Positions 31,882 to 41,184 of a stretch of DNA of 64,000 bases are shown in pieces. The position numbers were made by a program, and so were the translations under genes. Below the pieces are notes generated by a model. The model did no database searches and was not told the DNA's origin. It saw only the letters and a list, made by a program, of their open reading frames with translations. Position 1 is the first letter of the stretch. The number at the start of each line of letters is the position of its first letter. Source of the stretch: Agromyces ramosus (GTDB taxonomy: Bacteria > Actinomycetota > Actinomycetes > Actinomycetales > Microbacteriaceae); the NCBI RefSeq assembly GCF_004216665.1, contig NZ_SGWY01000002.1, positions 286,685 to 350,684 on the forward strand, read 5' to 3'.

Positions 31882-32592
31882 TCAGTGGATCCAGGCCGCC
31901 GGGGTCACGTTCGAGCCGAGGCGATGCAGGAGCTCGGTCTTGCGCCGGATGGTCTCCTCGTCGGTGGGCAGGTCCCAGATGAACACGTGCTCGGAGGCGG
32001 AGTACCACAGCGTCCTCGCCGAGGTGACGACCTCGACCGAGTCCTGCTTGACCCCGAACAGGTCGGCCCCCGTCTGCAGGGCCGAGCGCACGATCGTTCC
32101 GAGCGAGCCGCCGTCCTCGGTCGCGAGCATGTGGCCGACGTGATGTGCGCGAAGCCCCCGCGCCTTCAGGCGTCGAAGCGGTCGCGGGTCGCTGCCGTGC
32201 ACGTTCGGCCAGCACACCTTGCAGCTCCGCACACCCGACAGCCCGCGCGCGGACTGCCGGGTCACGAGCGCCGGCACGCTGAGTCGGTGCCCGGGGTTCA
32301 TCGTGAGGCGACGGCGGTGGTGCTCGGTCCACTGGGAGTGTCGATCGAGGAACGGCTCGAGGGCCGGGCACTCCAGCCGGTGCAGCGTGCGCTCGCGCGG
32401 TGACTCCATGTGGGTCACGGCGTACTCCGCGCCCTCGCCGAACGCCGTGCGCATGGCCGCGAGCTCGTCGGCGATGATCCGGTCGACGAGTCCGTCGACC
32501 TCGCCGGGGTGCAGTACCGGTTGGAGTATGCCGGTCTGGGAATGGCTGGGCGCGGATGCTTCGTCAGCACGCGCAGGCTCCGTCCGTGTCAT
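31882..32592 (-). CDS. Hypothetical protein with Cys pairs
   Basis: From ATG 32592 this is a 236-residue protein of no recognised family. It contains LHRLECPALEPFLDRHSQWTEHHRR, then GVRSCKVCWPNVHGSDPRPLRRLKARGL, where the C-x-x-C could bind a metal together with nearby Cys/His. The C-terminal part (LWYSASEHVFIWDLPTDEETIRRKTELLHRLG) looks like a separate small domain. There is no signal or membrane segment. It is convergent with the tad operon. Confidence 0.7.
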   Translation of the reverse strand: MTRTEPARADEASAPSHSQTGILQPVLHPGEVDGLVDRIIADELAAMRTAFGEGAEYAVTHMESPRERTLHRLECPALEPFLDRHSQWTEHHRRRLTMNPGHRLSVPALVTRQSARGLSGVRSCKVCWPNVHGSDPRPLRRLKARGLRAHHVGHMLATEDGGSLGTIVRSALQTGADLFGVKQDSVEVVTSARTLWYSASEHVFIWDLPTDEETIRRKTELLHRLGSNVTPAAWIH

Positions 32593-32766
32593 CCGTCGAC
32601 TCCGTTCTGTGGTGCTGGAACAACCGTGCCCCCACGGCCGAATGTAGTGGACGGGCGCGGGCATGGGCCGCCGGCACGAACGCGACACGCACGCGCATCC
32701 GTCACATCACCCCCGGAATGGGCACGACGGATGCCGCGGGGTGCACGCGTGCGCTTGACTGGAGGC

Positions 32767-33165
32767 ATGACCGCCGACCTCAGCGACCACTTCGCCCGCA
32801 TCCTCGCCGCACCCGTCTTCGGCCACCTCGCCACCGTGCGCCACCACGGCAGCGTGCAGGTGAACCCGATGTGGTTCGAGTACGACGGCGATGCCGGCGT
32901 CATCCGCTTCACCCACACGACGAAGCGCGCGAAATACCGCAACCTGCAGCGCAACCCGCACATGACCCTCGAGGCGCTCGATCCCGAGAATCCGCTCCGG
33001 TACGTGGAGGTGCGCGGACGGCTCGTCGAGACGGTGCCCGACCCCGAGGGCGCCTTCTACGTGCACCTCGCCAAGCGCTACGGCGAGGCCGACCCGCAGG
33101 CGCCCGCCGACAAGGCCGATCGGGTCATCCTGGTGATGCAGGTCGAGAAGATGGCCGGACGATGA
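32767..33165 (+). CDS. PPOX-class F420-dependent oxidoreductase-like protein
   Basis: This 132-residue split beta-barrel flavin/F420-binding protein shows APVFGHLATVRHHGSVQVNPMWFEYDGDAGVIRFTHTTKRAKYRNLQRNPHMTLEALDPENPLRYVEVRGR, the complete family pattern for the Rv2061c/Rv1155 group. GGAGG precedes the ATG. It overlaps the next membrane protein gene by 4 nt. The substrate is unknown; a second F420-type enzyme at 50382 fits an F420-making host. Confidence 0.88.
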   Translation: MTADLSDHFARILAAPVFGHLATVRHHGSVQVNPMWFEYDGDAGVIRFTHTTKRAKYRNLQRNPHMTLEALDPENPLRYVEVRGRLVETVPDPEGAFYVHLAKRYGEADPQAPADKADRVILVMQVEKMAGR

Positions 33166-33440
33166 GCGCGGGTCGCGCCGACGAGCGAGCGGGACAGCGG
33201 CGCATCTCGCTGTACGCGCTCATCGGGCTCGCCCTCTCGGTGGGGTCGTTCCTGCTGCCGGCGGTGCCGGCGCTGGTCACGGCCGCCGGCGGGATCATCC
33301 TCGGGGTGCTCGGCCGCAGGCAGTTCAAGCGCGACCCGCTGACCGGGCCGGGATGGGTGTCTCTCGCGGCGATCATCGTGGGCGGGTTCGTGTTCCTCAG
33401 CCAGGCCGTGCTGCTGGCGACGTTCTATTTCTCTGGTTGA
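33162..33440 (+). CDS. DUF4190-like small membrane protein
   Basis: This 92-residue protein has two helices (LYALIGLALSVGSFLLPAV with VPALVTAAGGIILGVLG, and VSLAAIIVGGFVFLSQAVLLATFYF). The LGRRQFKRDPLTGPGWVSLAAIIVG turn is the DUF4190 hallmark. It overlaps the preceding gene by 4 nt. The function is unknown. Confidence 0.75.
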   Translation: MSAGRADERAGQRRISLYALIGLALSVGSFLLPAVPALVTAAGGIILGVLGRRQFKRDPLTGPGWVSLAAIIVGGFVFLSQAVLLATFYFSG

Positions 33441-33557
33441 GACTGGCGCTCGCCCGGGCCTGAGCACCGTGCTGCGCCGAATGAGCAATGCCTACCCATG
33501 TGCGGTCACGGTCGGCCGGGCATCCTCGGAGGATCAGCACTCCGTGGAAGGGTTCCC

Positions 33558-34697
33558 ATGCTCGCCGTCCTCTCAGCCATCGCGTTCGGCGTCGCCGCCG
33601 GCGGCGTCGTCGGCGCGATCGTCACCGGCGATCCGCGCTACACCGTGCTCTGGAGCATCGCGTTCGCGGTGGGGTCGCTCGCGGGCACCTTCGCCGGGAT
33701 CGGCGCGTACACCCGCGGCGTGCGCGGCGCGGCATCCGGCGGGCCCCTGCACACCGGTGAGCTCGCACTGGCCCGCGTCGAGACCATCCGCCGCACCGGC
33801 TTCTCGGTGAACGACCAGCCCCAGTGCGAGCTCGTGCTCACGGTCGCGCCGCGTCATCGTGCCGCCTACACGACCGTGCATCGCCAGATCGTCGACATCG
33901 TCGCGCTCGCCCAGCTGCAACCGGGCTCGATCATCGTCGTGCGGCGGCCGGATGCCTCGAAGGCGAACGTGCTGCTCGAGTTCGCGCCGCCCGAGGACTG
34001 GGCGCGCGAGCGCGACGCCGAGCGCCTGCGCACCGGTGGGGAGCGCACGGTGCCGCTCGCCTCGCAGACCACCGCCTGGGCATCGGAGCCGCAGACGCTC
34101 GCCGGCACGCCCAAGGCACCGGGGCGTCCGTGGCGGCGGCCGCTCCTCGCGGCCGTGACCGTCGCCGCCGCGGCCATCGTGCTCGTTCCCGCCTACGACT
34201 CCATCGGTCGCACGGCGCGCGCATGGGCGTCGGGGGACCCTGCTGCGGCGGGCGTCGTGCTGGGCGACCGGCACGAGGAGATCGTGCACGCCCTCGCGGA
34301 GGAGACCGGCGGCACGCGGTTCGTGCGCATCGCGTTCTACGACGAGTACGCGCTCGCCGCAGCCCCGTCGGCGCCGGGCGCGCTCACGATCGACGGGTAC
34401 CAGTTCCGCTACGACCGCACCGAGCGACAGGGGCCCGAGCTGATCCAGCCGCAGGACCCGGCCGCGGCCCTGTTCGACGCCGACGAGGTGGACTTCTCGA
34501 CGGTGCCCGACCTCATCGCGGCAGCCGAGGAGCAGACCGGCATCACCGACCCCGACTCGGTGATCGTCATCGTCGAGCGCGCCACTGTCGCGGATGCCTC
34601 CGGCGCACGGCCGGTGCGCATGATGGTGCTCCTCGACTCCGCGTACGACGACGCCACCGTCGTGTTCGACGCCGCGAGCGGCGACCCGCTGCCCTGA
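33558..34697 (+). CDS. Membrane protein with large extracytoplasmic part, unknown
   Basis: From ATG 33558 (GGAAGGG box) this is a 379-residue protein. Two N-terminal helices (LAVLSAIAFGVAAGGVVGAIV, TVLWSIAFAVGSLAGTFAGIG) lead to a cytoplasmic beta-rich segment that includes VETIRRTGFSVNDQPQCELVLTV, common in membrane proteins that sample extracellular pH or lipids. A third helix follows (LLAAVTVAAAAIVLVPAYDSI), then a C-terminal soluble domain. No assigned function. Confidence 0.72.
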   Translation: MLAVLSAIAFGVAAGGVVGAIVTGDPRYTVLWSIAFAVGSLAGTFAGIGAYTRGVRGAASGGPLHTGELALARVETIRRTGFSVNDQPQCELVLTVAPRHRAAYTTVHRQIVDIVALAQLQPGSIIVVRRPDASKANVLLEFAPPEDWARERDAERLRTGGERTVPLASQTTAWASEPQTLAGTPKAPGRPWRRPLLAAVTVAAAAIVLVPAYDSIGRTARAWASGDPAAAGVVLGDRHEEIVHALAEETGGTRFVRIAFYDEYALAAAPSAPGALTIDGYQFRYDRTERQGPELIQPQDPAAALFDADEVDFSTVPDLIAAAEEQTGITDPDSVIVIVERATVADASGARPVRMMVLLDSAYDDATVVFDAASGDPLP

Positions 34698-34742
34698 CCG
34701 GAGCACGAGACACGCACCACCCGGGCGGGCCATGATGGACGC

Positions 34743-35744
34743 ATGGCGACCGACGCGCTCACCACCGCGGCCGACGAGCTCTACGCCCTGGTGCCCGACG
34801 AGTTCACGGCCGCGCGCAACACCCGCGCCAAGGAGGCCAAGGCCGACAATCGCGAGCTCGGCCGGCGCATCGGCGAGTTCCGCAAGCCGTCGCCTTCGGC
34901 GTGGATCGTGAACGTGCTCGTGCGCGAGCACCCCGATGCGGTCGACGAGCTGCTCGACCTCGGCGCCGACCTGCGCGACGCCCAGGCCGCGAGCGACGGC
35001 AAGGCGCTCACCGCCATCGGGTCCGAGCGCCGCAAGCTCGTGTCGGGCCTGCTGAAGCAGGCGACGGGCATCGCGGATGCCGCCGACCGCTCGCCCTCGC
35101 GGGCCGTGCTCGACGAGGTCGAGCAGACGCTCATCGCCGGGACCGTCGACGAGGCGGCGGGTGAGGCGCTGCGCACCGGACGCCTCGTGCGCAGCCTGCA
35201 GGCCGTGGGCTTCGAGGACGTCGACCTCGACGGGGCCGTGGCGGGCGAGGCATCCGCGAGCCGGCCTGCGAAGAAGGGGGCGTCACCCTCGAGCCGAGCG
35301 CGGGCCGTCGGCACGGCCGATATGGGAGCGAAAGGCGGCAAGGGCGGTAAGCCCGGCAAAGGCGGGAAGGCCGGTGCGAAGGCGGGGAAGGGCGAGAGCG
35401 ACGACGCGGATGCCGCCGCCGAGCGCGAGGCCGCGGCAGCCAAGGCTGAGGAGCGCCGTCGCGCCGAGGCCGACGTGCGCGAGGCGAAGGATCGCGCCGA
35501 GCAGGCGCAGCGCGCGCTCGACGAGGCGCAGGACCTGCTGGCGGCCGCGGAATGGAACGCCGACGAGCTGCGCGACGAACGCCACGACCTCGAGGCCCGC
35601 CTGAAGGAGCTGCGCTCCGAGATCGCCGACGCGGAGCGCGACGAGCGCGAGGCCGAGCGCGTGCGCGCGAAGGCCGCCACCGCCGTCGACCGCGCACGCG
35701 ACGACGTCGAGGCCGCCGAGGGAGCGCTCGAGCAGCTCGACTGA
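34743..35744 (+). CDS. Coiled-coil protein with a Gly/Lys linker
   Basis: In this 333-residue protein, the N-terminal globular part (residues 1-165) has ARNTRAKEAKADNRELGRRIGEFRKPSPSAWIVNVLVREH, a recognisable actinobacterial family of unknown function. A Gly/Lys/Ala-rich linker follows at about residues 198-220 (GKGGKPGKGGKAGAKAGKG). A long coiled coil rich in Ala, Glu and Arg (about residues 228-330) ends the protein. The linker is basic and disordered, possibly binding nucleic acid. A CATGAT box 6 nt before the ATG suggests leaderless expression. Confidence 0.75.
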   Translation: MATDALTTAADELYALVPDEFTAARNTRAKEAKADNRELGRRIGEFRKPSPSAWIVNVLVREHPDAVDELLDLGADLRDAQAASDGKALTAIGSERRKLVSGLLKQATGIADAADRSPSRAVLDEVEQTLIAGTVDEAAGEALRTGRLVRSLQAVGFEDVDLDGAVAGEASASRPAKKGASPSSRARAVGTADMGAKGGKGGKPGKGGKAGAKAGKGESDDADAAAEREAAAAKAEERRRAEADVREAKDRAEQAQRALDEAQDLLAAAEWNADELRDERHDLEARLKELRSEIADAERDEREAERVRAKAATAVDRARDDVEAAEGALEQLD

Positions 35745-35766
35745 CCGGTCGTCGCCGGCGGCGAGG

Positions 35767-37047
35767 TCAGGTGCTGCGTGGGCGGTGTGGGCGGCGCGGC
35801 ACGTACCGCGGCACGTACCGCCACAGGATCACCGCACCGGCGAAGCCGAGCACGCCCATCGTCGCGCTCGCCGCCATGATCGACACCGCCGACGTTACCG
35901 CGGCGAGGATCAGCGGCGCCGCCGCGCCGCCCGCGTCGCCGATCGTGCGGAACGCGGCGAGGAACGGCGCCGGGTTGGCCTTCGGTGCGAGGTCGGCTCC
36001 GAGCGTGAGGATGACGCCGCTCGACAGCCCGTTCGCGATGCCGAACAGGAGTGCCACGCCCGTGAACCACGCCTCGGCACCCGGCAGGTCGTGCGTCAGC
36101 GCGAGCACGAGGAACCCGACGCCGAGGCCGACGAGCCCGGGGATCGCGCTCCAGAGGCGGCCGAACCGGTCCATCACCTGCCCGCTCACGTAGAAGAGCG
36201 CGAAGTCGATGGTCGCCGACACGCCGATCACGAGCGCGGCGGTCTCGGGCGGCATCCCGATCGACACCGCCCAGAGGGGCAGGATCACGGTGCGGCTCGC
36301 CCGCACGGCCGCGAGCAGCCCGACGCCGCTGCCGATGCGCAGCAGCACGGCGCGGTACGTCACGATGGCCCGGAACACGCCGTGCGACGCGGCATCCGCT
36401 TCGGCCTCGCCGGCCGTGAGCCCGGCGTCGGCGACGGATGCCTCGCGCACGAGCCGCGCGGCACCGAACACCCGCTCGGGGTCGGGCAGCACCAGCAGCA
36501 CCGCGACCACGGCGAAGCACGCCACGACGAGCACCCACAGCACGACCTCCGTCGAGCCCGTCCAGGCGATGAGCGCCGCCGCGACGAACGGGCCGACCGC
36601 CCACCCGCCGCGGAACACGCCCGCCAGCGTCGACAGGGCTCGCGCCCGCACCGCCTCGGGCACGTAGCTCGTGAGGAACGCGTGCCGCGCGAGCCCGAAC
36701 ACCGCCGTCGCCAGTCCCACCAGGAACATGCCGACGCCGAGGGCCAGCTCAGTGGGGGAGGCGAGGGCGATGAGCACGCCGATCACGGCGAGCATCGACG
36801 CGCCGATCATGGCGTTGCGCTCGCCGATGCGCGCCACCAGCCAGCCGGCGGGCAGGTCCCCGCAGAGCTCGCCGACCATGATCATCGCCGCGACGAGGCC
36901 CGCGATCGCGAGCGAGGCGCCGCGCTCGGTGGCCACGACCGGGATGACCGGGAGGATCGCGCCCTCGCCGATCGAGAACAGCAGCGTCGGAAGATAGGCC
37001 GGGAGGATGATCGAGCGCCACGAGAACGGATGGGTTGCGTCGGTCAT
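35767..37047 (-). CDS. MFS transporter
   Basis: This 426-residue protein has 12 predicted helices. Motif A-like LPAGWLVARIGERNAMIGASM lies between helices 2 and 3, and a second copy VMDRFGRLWSAIPGLVGLG between 8 and 9. A charged central loop spans about residues 190-225. It belongs to the drug-efflux-type MFS group; the substrate is unknown. Start 37047 has a TAGCGT box 8 nt upstream and no ribosome-binding site, so it is probably leaderless; the frame extends to 37110 without support. Confidence 0.88.
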   Translation of the reverse strand: MTDATHPFSWRSIILPAYLPTLLFSIGEGAILPVIPVVATERGASLAIAGLVAAMIMVGELCGDLPAGWLVARIGERNAMIGASMLAVIGVLIALASPTELALGVGMFLVGLATAVFGLARHAFLTSYVPEAVRARALSTLAGVFRGGWAVGPFVAAALIAWTGSTEVVLWVLVVACFAVVAVLLVLPDPERVFGAARLVREASVADAGLTAGEAEADAASHGVFRAIVTYRAVLLRIGSGVGLLAAVRASRTVILPLWAVSIGMPPETAALVIGVSATIDFALFYVSGQVMDRFGRLWSAIPGLVGLGVGFLVLALTHDLPGAEAWFTGVALLFGIANGLSSGVILTLGADLAPKANPAPFLAAFRTIGDAGGAAAPLILAAVTSAVSIMAASATMGVLGFAGAVILWRYVPRYVPRRPHRPRST

Positions 37048-37122
37048 CGCCCTCGACGCTACACCCGTGCCCGGCGGCGGGTCGGTCGGCGGGCGCTCAC
37101 GATCGGGCACTGCGGCGCGGCG

Positions 37123-37629
37123 TCACGGCCCGGTGGTGACGGTGCCCTGCCGGATGTCCCAGTCGAAGGTCGCCGGCGTCCCGAGCGAGCCGTCCGGGCG
37201 CTGCCGGCGGTACTCGAACCGCACGGCGCGGAACTCCATGCCCACGCTCTGCTCCACGTCGCCCTCGGCCGAACCCGTCGTCACCACGGAGGTGATCGTG
37301 ACGTCCTGCATCTTCACGACGAGCCAGGCGTCACGTCCGCCGTGGCCGCCGCCGCGGGTGACGTGCAGCTCCGCCTTCGGGATGTGCCGGCCGGATGCCA
37401 CGAACCCGAGCACTCGCGTGGATGCCGCGTCGAAGAAGTGCTCCCACACGAGCTCCGACGGGTCGGGTCGGCCGGCGCCGCCGCCGGCACCGCCGCCCGG
37501 TGCGCCCGGAGTGGCGGCCGCCGCAACTCCCCAGTTCCACGACAGCAGCTCGATCCAGTCCTCGTGGCCGACGGCGGGCGACTCGCCCGGCGCATCCGCG
37601 AAGAACGTGAGGTACGCGTGACCCGACAT
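37123..37629 (-). CDS. Orphan Hcp-like (type VI tube superfamily) protein
   Basis: This 168-residue protein has the Hcp1/EvpC beta-barrel pattern: AYLTFFADAPGESPAVGHEDWIELLSWNWGV at the start, a Gly/Ala-rich loop (PGGGAGGGAG), then FVASGRHIPKAELHVTRGG, VKMQDVTITSV and VGMEFRAVRFEYRRQRPDGSLG. No other type VI secretion gene is in the window and actinobacteria generally lack the system, so this is a free-standing relative. GGGGGCGACC lies before the ATG. The role is unknown. Confidence 0.8.
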   Translation of the reverse strand: MSGHAYLTFFADAPGESPAVGHEDWIELLSWNWGVAAAATPGAPGGGAGGGAGRPDPSELVWEHFFDAASTRVLGFVASGRHIPKAELHVTRGGGHGGRDAWLVVKMQDVTITSVVTTGSAEGDVEQSVGMEFRAVRFEYRRQRPDGSLGTPATFDWDIRQGTVTTGP

Positions 37630-37699
37630 GGTCGCCCCCTTCGGCGGCGAGGCCCCCCGACCTCGCTCGCCTCGCAGTGTACGCCGCCGCCGCTCGGGC

Positions 37700-37812
37700 C
37701 CGACAGCTCCTCGTTCGGCGGCGACCGCGTCGGCGGGCTCGTCGGTGACATCGCGCATCGCCTGCCATCGGATCGCGGGATCCGAGTCGAGCAGCCACGC
37801 CGTGACATCCAT
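37700..37812 (-). pseudogene. N-terminal remnant of an unrelated gene upstream of the Hcp-like gene
   Basis: From ATG 37812 the frame reads MDVTAWLLDSDPAIRWQAM followed by RDVTDEPADAVAAERGAV. This looks like the conserved start of a large actinobacterial protein family whose members begin with this WLLDSDPAIRWQ run. Here similarity stops after about 38 residues and the frame runs into Arg-rich text and the Hcp-like gene. This suggests a deletion removed the rest of the gene. The assignment is from memory of the family pattern. Confidence 0.4.
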
Positions 37813-37854
37813 GTGCACGTGCCACCGGGATCCGCAGTGCACGCCGTGCCCGAC

Positions 37855-37860
37855 TAGGCT
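37855..37860 (+). promoter_or_regulatory. -10 box of prfB
   Basis: TAGGCT lies 9 nt before the ATG of prfB. GGGGAGG lies in between and may act as a ribosome-binding site if transcription starts earlier. Confidence 0.4.
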
Positions 37861-37869
37861 GGGGAGGCC

Positions 37870-38979
37870 ATGTTGGATCTTGACCTCACGCAGGAGATCG
37901 CCGCGCTGCGGTCCACCTTCCGCGACATCCGTGCCGTCGTCGACGTCGACGCCCTCGAGGCCGAGATCGCTCGCCTCTCGGAGCAGGCCGGCGCACCCGA
38001 CCTCTGGGATGACACCGAGCGTGCCCAGAAGGTGACGAGTGCGCTCAGCCACCGCCAGTCCGAGCTCGCGCGCGTGAAGAGCATCGACTCGCGCCTCGAC
38101 GACCTCGAGGTGCTCGTCGAGCTGGCCCAGGAGGCCGGCGACGAGGAGACCGCCGGCGAGGCGCGCGTCGAGCTCGCGTCGCTGCAGAAGACCATCGGCG
38201 ACCTCGAGGTGCAGACGCTGCTCGACGGCGAGTGGGACGACCGCCCGGCGGTCATCACGATCCGCGCCGGCGCGGGCGGCGTCGACGCGGCGGACTTCGC
38301 CGAGATGCTCATGCGCATGTACCTGCGCTGGGCCGAGAAGCACGACTACTCGGCCACCGTCATGGACACGAGCTACGCCGAGGAGGCGGGCATCAAGTCG
38401 GCGACGTTCGAGATCGACGGGCCCTACGCGTTCGGCACCCTGAGCGTCGAGGCCGGCACGCACCGCCTCGTGCGCATGAGCCCCTTCGGTGCGGCCGGCA
38501 AGCGCCAGACGAGCTTCGCCGCCGTCGAGGTCATCCCCCTCATGGAGGAGGCGCAGGAGATCGAGATCCCCGAGAACGACATCCGCGTCGACGTCTTCCG
38601 CTCGTCGGGCCCGGGCGGCCAGTCGGTCAACACCACCGACTCCGCCGTGCGCATCACGCACCTGCCCACCGGCACGGTCGTCTCGATGCAGAACGAGAAG
38701 TCGCAGATCCAGAACCGCGCGGCCGCGATGCGGGTGCTCGCGTCACGACTCCTCCTGCTGCAGAAGGAGCAGGAGGCGGCGCAGAAGAAGGAGCTCGCGG
38801 GCAACATCACCGCGAGCTGGGGCGACCAGATGCGCTCCTACGTGCTCGCGCCGTACCAGATGGTGAAGGACCTGCGCACCGAATACGAGGTCGGCAATCC
38901 GAGCCAGGTCTTCGACGGCGACCTCGACGGCTTCATCGCCGCCGGCATCAAGTGGCGCAAGCGCCCCACCGACGACTGA
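37870..38979 (+). CDS. prfB: Peptide chain release factor 2
   Basis: This 369-residue RF2 releases polypeptides at UGA and UAA. The PCRF domain is followed by the stop-codon reading motif SPF ([19 protein letters not shown]) and the peptidyl-transfer GGQ motif ([19 protein letters not shown]). The reading frame is continuous from the start, so the autoregulatory +1 frameshift found in many bacteria is absent. It is convergent with the amidotransferase gene, 3 nt away. Confidence 0.97.
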   Translation: MLDLDLTQEIAALRSTFRDIRAVVDVDALEAEIARLSEQAGAPDLWDDTERAQKVTSALSHRQSELARVKSIDSRLDDLEVLVELAQEAGDEETAGEARVELASLQKTIGDLEVQTLLDGEWDDRPAVITIRAGAGGVDAADFAEMLMRMYLRWAEKHDYSATVMDTSYAEEAGIKSATFEIDGPYAFGTLSVEAGTHRLVRMSPFGAAGKRQTSFAAVEVIPLMEEAQEIEIPENDIRVDVFRSSGPGGQSVNTTDSAVRITHLPTGTVVSMQNEKSQIQNRAAAMRVLASRLLLLQKEQEAAQKKELAGNITASWGDQMRSYVLAPYQMVKDLRTEYEVGNPSQVFDGDLDGFIAAGIKWRKRPTDD

Positions 38980-38982
38980 GCG

Positions 38983-39732
38983 CTACGACCGCACTGCGAA
39001 CTTCGCGCGCGCCCTCGTGCGCGCCGCGGCGATGAACGCGCGGATGAGCGCGATGCCCTCGGGGTCGAGCCGTTCCTCGGGGTGCCACTGCACGCCGAGG
39101 CAGAAGCCGCCGTCGATCGCCTCGATGGCCTCGATGACGCCGTCGGGTGCGCTCGCCGAGACTCGGAGCCCCTCGCCGAGCCGGTCGACGCCCTGGTGGT
39201 GGTGCGACGAGATGTCGAACTCGAGCTCGTGCGTGATGTCGCTGAGCAGCGTGCCCGGCTCGATGGCGACGGGGTGCGACGTGTGCGTGCCGACCTCCAC
39301 CCGGTGCGGCGTGAGGTCGACGCGATCGCCGAGGTGCTGTTCGAGCGTGCCGCCGAGCGCCACGTTGATCACCTGCAGCCCGCGACAGGCGCCGAGCACG
39401 GGCATCCCGCGCTCGCGGGCGAGCTGGGTGAGGGCGATCTCGAGCTCGTCGCGCACCCGCAGCGGGGTGTCGTTCGACGGGTGGGCCTCGCTGGCGTAGA
39501 GCGCGGCGTCGAGGTCGCGCCCGCCGGGCAGGAACAGCCCGTCGACCAGGTCGAGCAGGCGACCGGGGTCGTCCACGTGCGCGTCGATGCTGGGGAACAG
39601 CAGCGGCGCGCCGCCCGCCTCCTGGATCGCGGAGACGTAGGTGTGCGAGATCGCGTCGGTGGGAATGTCGACCCACGCGCCATAGCTCGCGGACTTGCGA
39701 TCGGCGACGATGCCGATGAGGGGGACCGTCAT
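38983..39732 (-). CDS. Gamma-glutamyl-gamma-aminobutyrate hydrolase-like class I amidotransferase (PuuD type)
   Basis: This 249-residue Peptidase C26 protein starts PLIGIVADRKSASYGAW. Catalytic Cys lies in MPVLGACRGLQVINVALGG, and the His/Glu pair in CLGVQWHPEERLD. GLFLPGGRDLDAALY is the characteristic turn. GGAGG lies 4 nt before ATG 39732. Family members split gamma-glutamyl-GABA in polyamine use; no other Puu gene is near, so the substrate may differ. Confidence 0.9.
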   Translation of the reverse strand: MTVPLIGIVADRKSASYGAWVDIPTDAISHTYVSAIQEAGGAPLLFPSIDAHVDDPGRLLDLVDGLFLPGGRDLDAALYASEAHPSNDTPLRVRDELEIALTQLARERGMPVLGACRGLQVINVALGGTLEQHLGDRVDLTPHRVEVGTHTSHPVAIEPGTLLSDITHELEFDISSHHHQGVDRLGEGLRVSASAPDGVIEAIEAIDGGFCLGVQWHPEERLDPEGIALIRAFIAAARTRARAKFAVRS

Positions 39733-39855
39733 CACACCTCCTGCGTCGCGTTCGGTTGGCTCTCCAACTTACGGATGCCGCGCCGGATCCGCACGGGGTT
39801 GCGGTGACCGAGTGGCGCGCGAGCGCGCGCATCCTGAGAGTTGGGCGAGTCGCAG

Positions 39856-39884
39856 GTGACGTTCGCGCGCGGGCTGCTTAGGCT
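39856..39884 (+). promoter_or_regulatory. ftsE promoter, leaderless type
   Basis: GTGACG (39856-39861), 17 nt, TAGGCT (39879-39884), then 7 nt to the ATG of ftsE. There is no ribosome-binding site, and an upstream in-frame start at 39841 lies within the promoter and is unlikely. Confidence 0.55.
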
Positions 39885-39891
39885 CGACGCG

Positions 39892-41184
39892 ATGATCCGA
39901 TTCGACTCCGTCACCAAGACCTACCCGGGTCAGGCAAGGCCCGCCCTGCACGACATCGGGGTAGAGATCCTCCGCGGTGAGTTCGTGTTCCTCGTCGGCG
40001 CCTCCGGCTCCGGCAAGTCGAGCTTCCTGCGTCTCATCCTGAAGGAGGAGAAGCCCTCGAAGGGCAGGATCCACGTGCTCGGGCAGGACCTCGGATCGAT
40101 CTCGAGCCGAAAGGTCCCCTACTTCCGCCGCGACCTCGGCGTCGTCTTCCAGGACTTCCGCCTGCTGCCCAACAAGAACGTCTACGAGAACGTCGCGTTC
40201 ACCCTGCGCGTCATCGGCAAGTCGCGCGGATTCATCCAGTCGGCCGTTCCCGAGACGCTCAAGCTCGTCGGCCTCGACGGCAAGGGCAAGCGGATGCCGC
40301 ACGAGCTCTCGGGCGGCGAGCAGCAGCGTGTCGCCATCGCTCGCGCGATCGTGAACAAGCCGCAGATCCTGCTCGCCGACGAGCCCACCGGCAACCTCGA
40401 TCCGGTCACGAGCGCCGGCATCATGACGCTCCTCGAGCGCATCAACGCGAGCGGCACCACCGTGGTCATGGCGACGCACGAGGCCGGCATCGTCGACCAG
40501 ATGCAGCGTCGGGTCATCGAGCTCTCGGCGGGCGACATCGTGCGCGACGAGCGGGGTGCGGGGTACGGCGCCACCCTCGGCGACGTCGACGAGGCGCTCT
40601 CCGGCGTGCCGGCCGTCGGCCAGGAGCCCGGGCCCGCTCCCGAGTCCGGACCCGCGCCGACCGAGATCCCCGCGGAGGAGGACGCCTCGGCGGTGATCGC
40701 CGCCGTCGCCGCGACGAGCGGCCGGGGTGCCAAGGGCAAGGCTGCGAAGGCACCTGCGGCCCCGAAGGCTCCCGCGGCAGCGAAGGCGGCGACCTCGGCG
40801 AAGGCCACGTCGGCGAAGGCGACCACGACCGCGAAGGCGTCGGCCGACCCCAAGGCCGCCCCGGCGAAGCCGGTGCGCGCCGCCGCGCCCAAGGTCGGCA
40901 AGAAGGTCATGGACGAGAAGCAGCCCCTCTACGTCGAGCCCGAGGAACGCGACGAGGTGACGGATGCCGCGGCGGCGATCACCGCGGCCGCGACGGCGTC
41001 GGTCCCGGTCGCGCCGGCGGGCGACGCCTCGGAGCCGGCCGCCGTGGCGGGCGACGCCGCAGGTGCCGCGAAGGGCGGCGACGGCGCATCCGAGCACCTG
41101 ACCCTCGCCGAGCGGCTGGGACTGCGCGCTCCGGGCGGACCGCGCAAGGGCGACGACGAGCAGGAAGTGGGTCCGACGCGATGA
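39892..41184 (+). CDS. ftsE: Cell division ATP-binding protein FtsE with a long Ala/Lys-rich tail
   Basis: This 430-residue protein is far longer than the usual ~230. The ABC domain (residues 1-225) is standard: [12 protein letters not shown], Walker [12 protein letters not shown], signature [15 protein letters not shown], Walker [14 protein letters not shown]. FtsE with FtsX activates peptidoglycan hydrolases during division. Residues about 245-430 are a low-complexity tail of Ala, Lys, Pro and Thr ([20 protein letters not shown]), resembling histone-like linkers. It ends with an acidic/Leu part LTLAERLGL. It overlaps ftsX by 4 nt. Confidence 0.95.
   Translation: MIRFDSVTKTYPGQARPALHDIGVEILRGEFVFLVGASGSGKSSFLRLILKEEKPSKGRIHVLGQDLGSISSRKVPYFRRDLGVVFQDFRLLPNKNVYENVAFTLRVIGKSRGFIQSAVPETLKLVGLDGKGKRMPHELSGGEQQRVAIARAIVNKPQILLADEPTGNLDPVTSAGIMTLLERINASGTTVVMATHEAGIVDQMQRRVIELSAGDIVRDERGAGYGATLGDVDEALSGVPAVGQEPGPAPESGPAPTEIPAEEDASAVIAAVAATSGRGAKGKAAKAPAAPKAPAAAKAATSAKATSAKATTTAKASADPKAAPAKPVRAAAPKVGKKVMDEKQPLYVEPEERDEVTDAAAAITAAATASVPVAPAGDASEPAAVAGDAAGAAKGGDGASEHLTLAERLGLRAPGGPRKGDDEQEVGPTR

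Noticed and set aside
37123-37629. Type VI secretion system
   Set aside because: Only an Hcp-like protein is present; no sheath, baseplate, ATPase or VgrG gene is nearby.
37870-37950. Programmed +1 frameshift in prfB
   Set aside because: The RF2 frame is open from the start codon with no early UGA and no frameshift signal.
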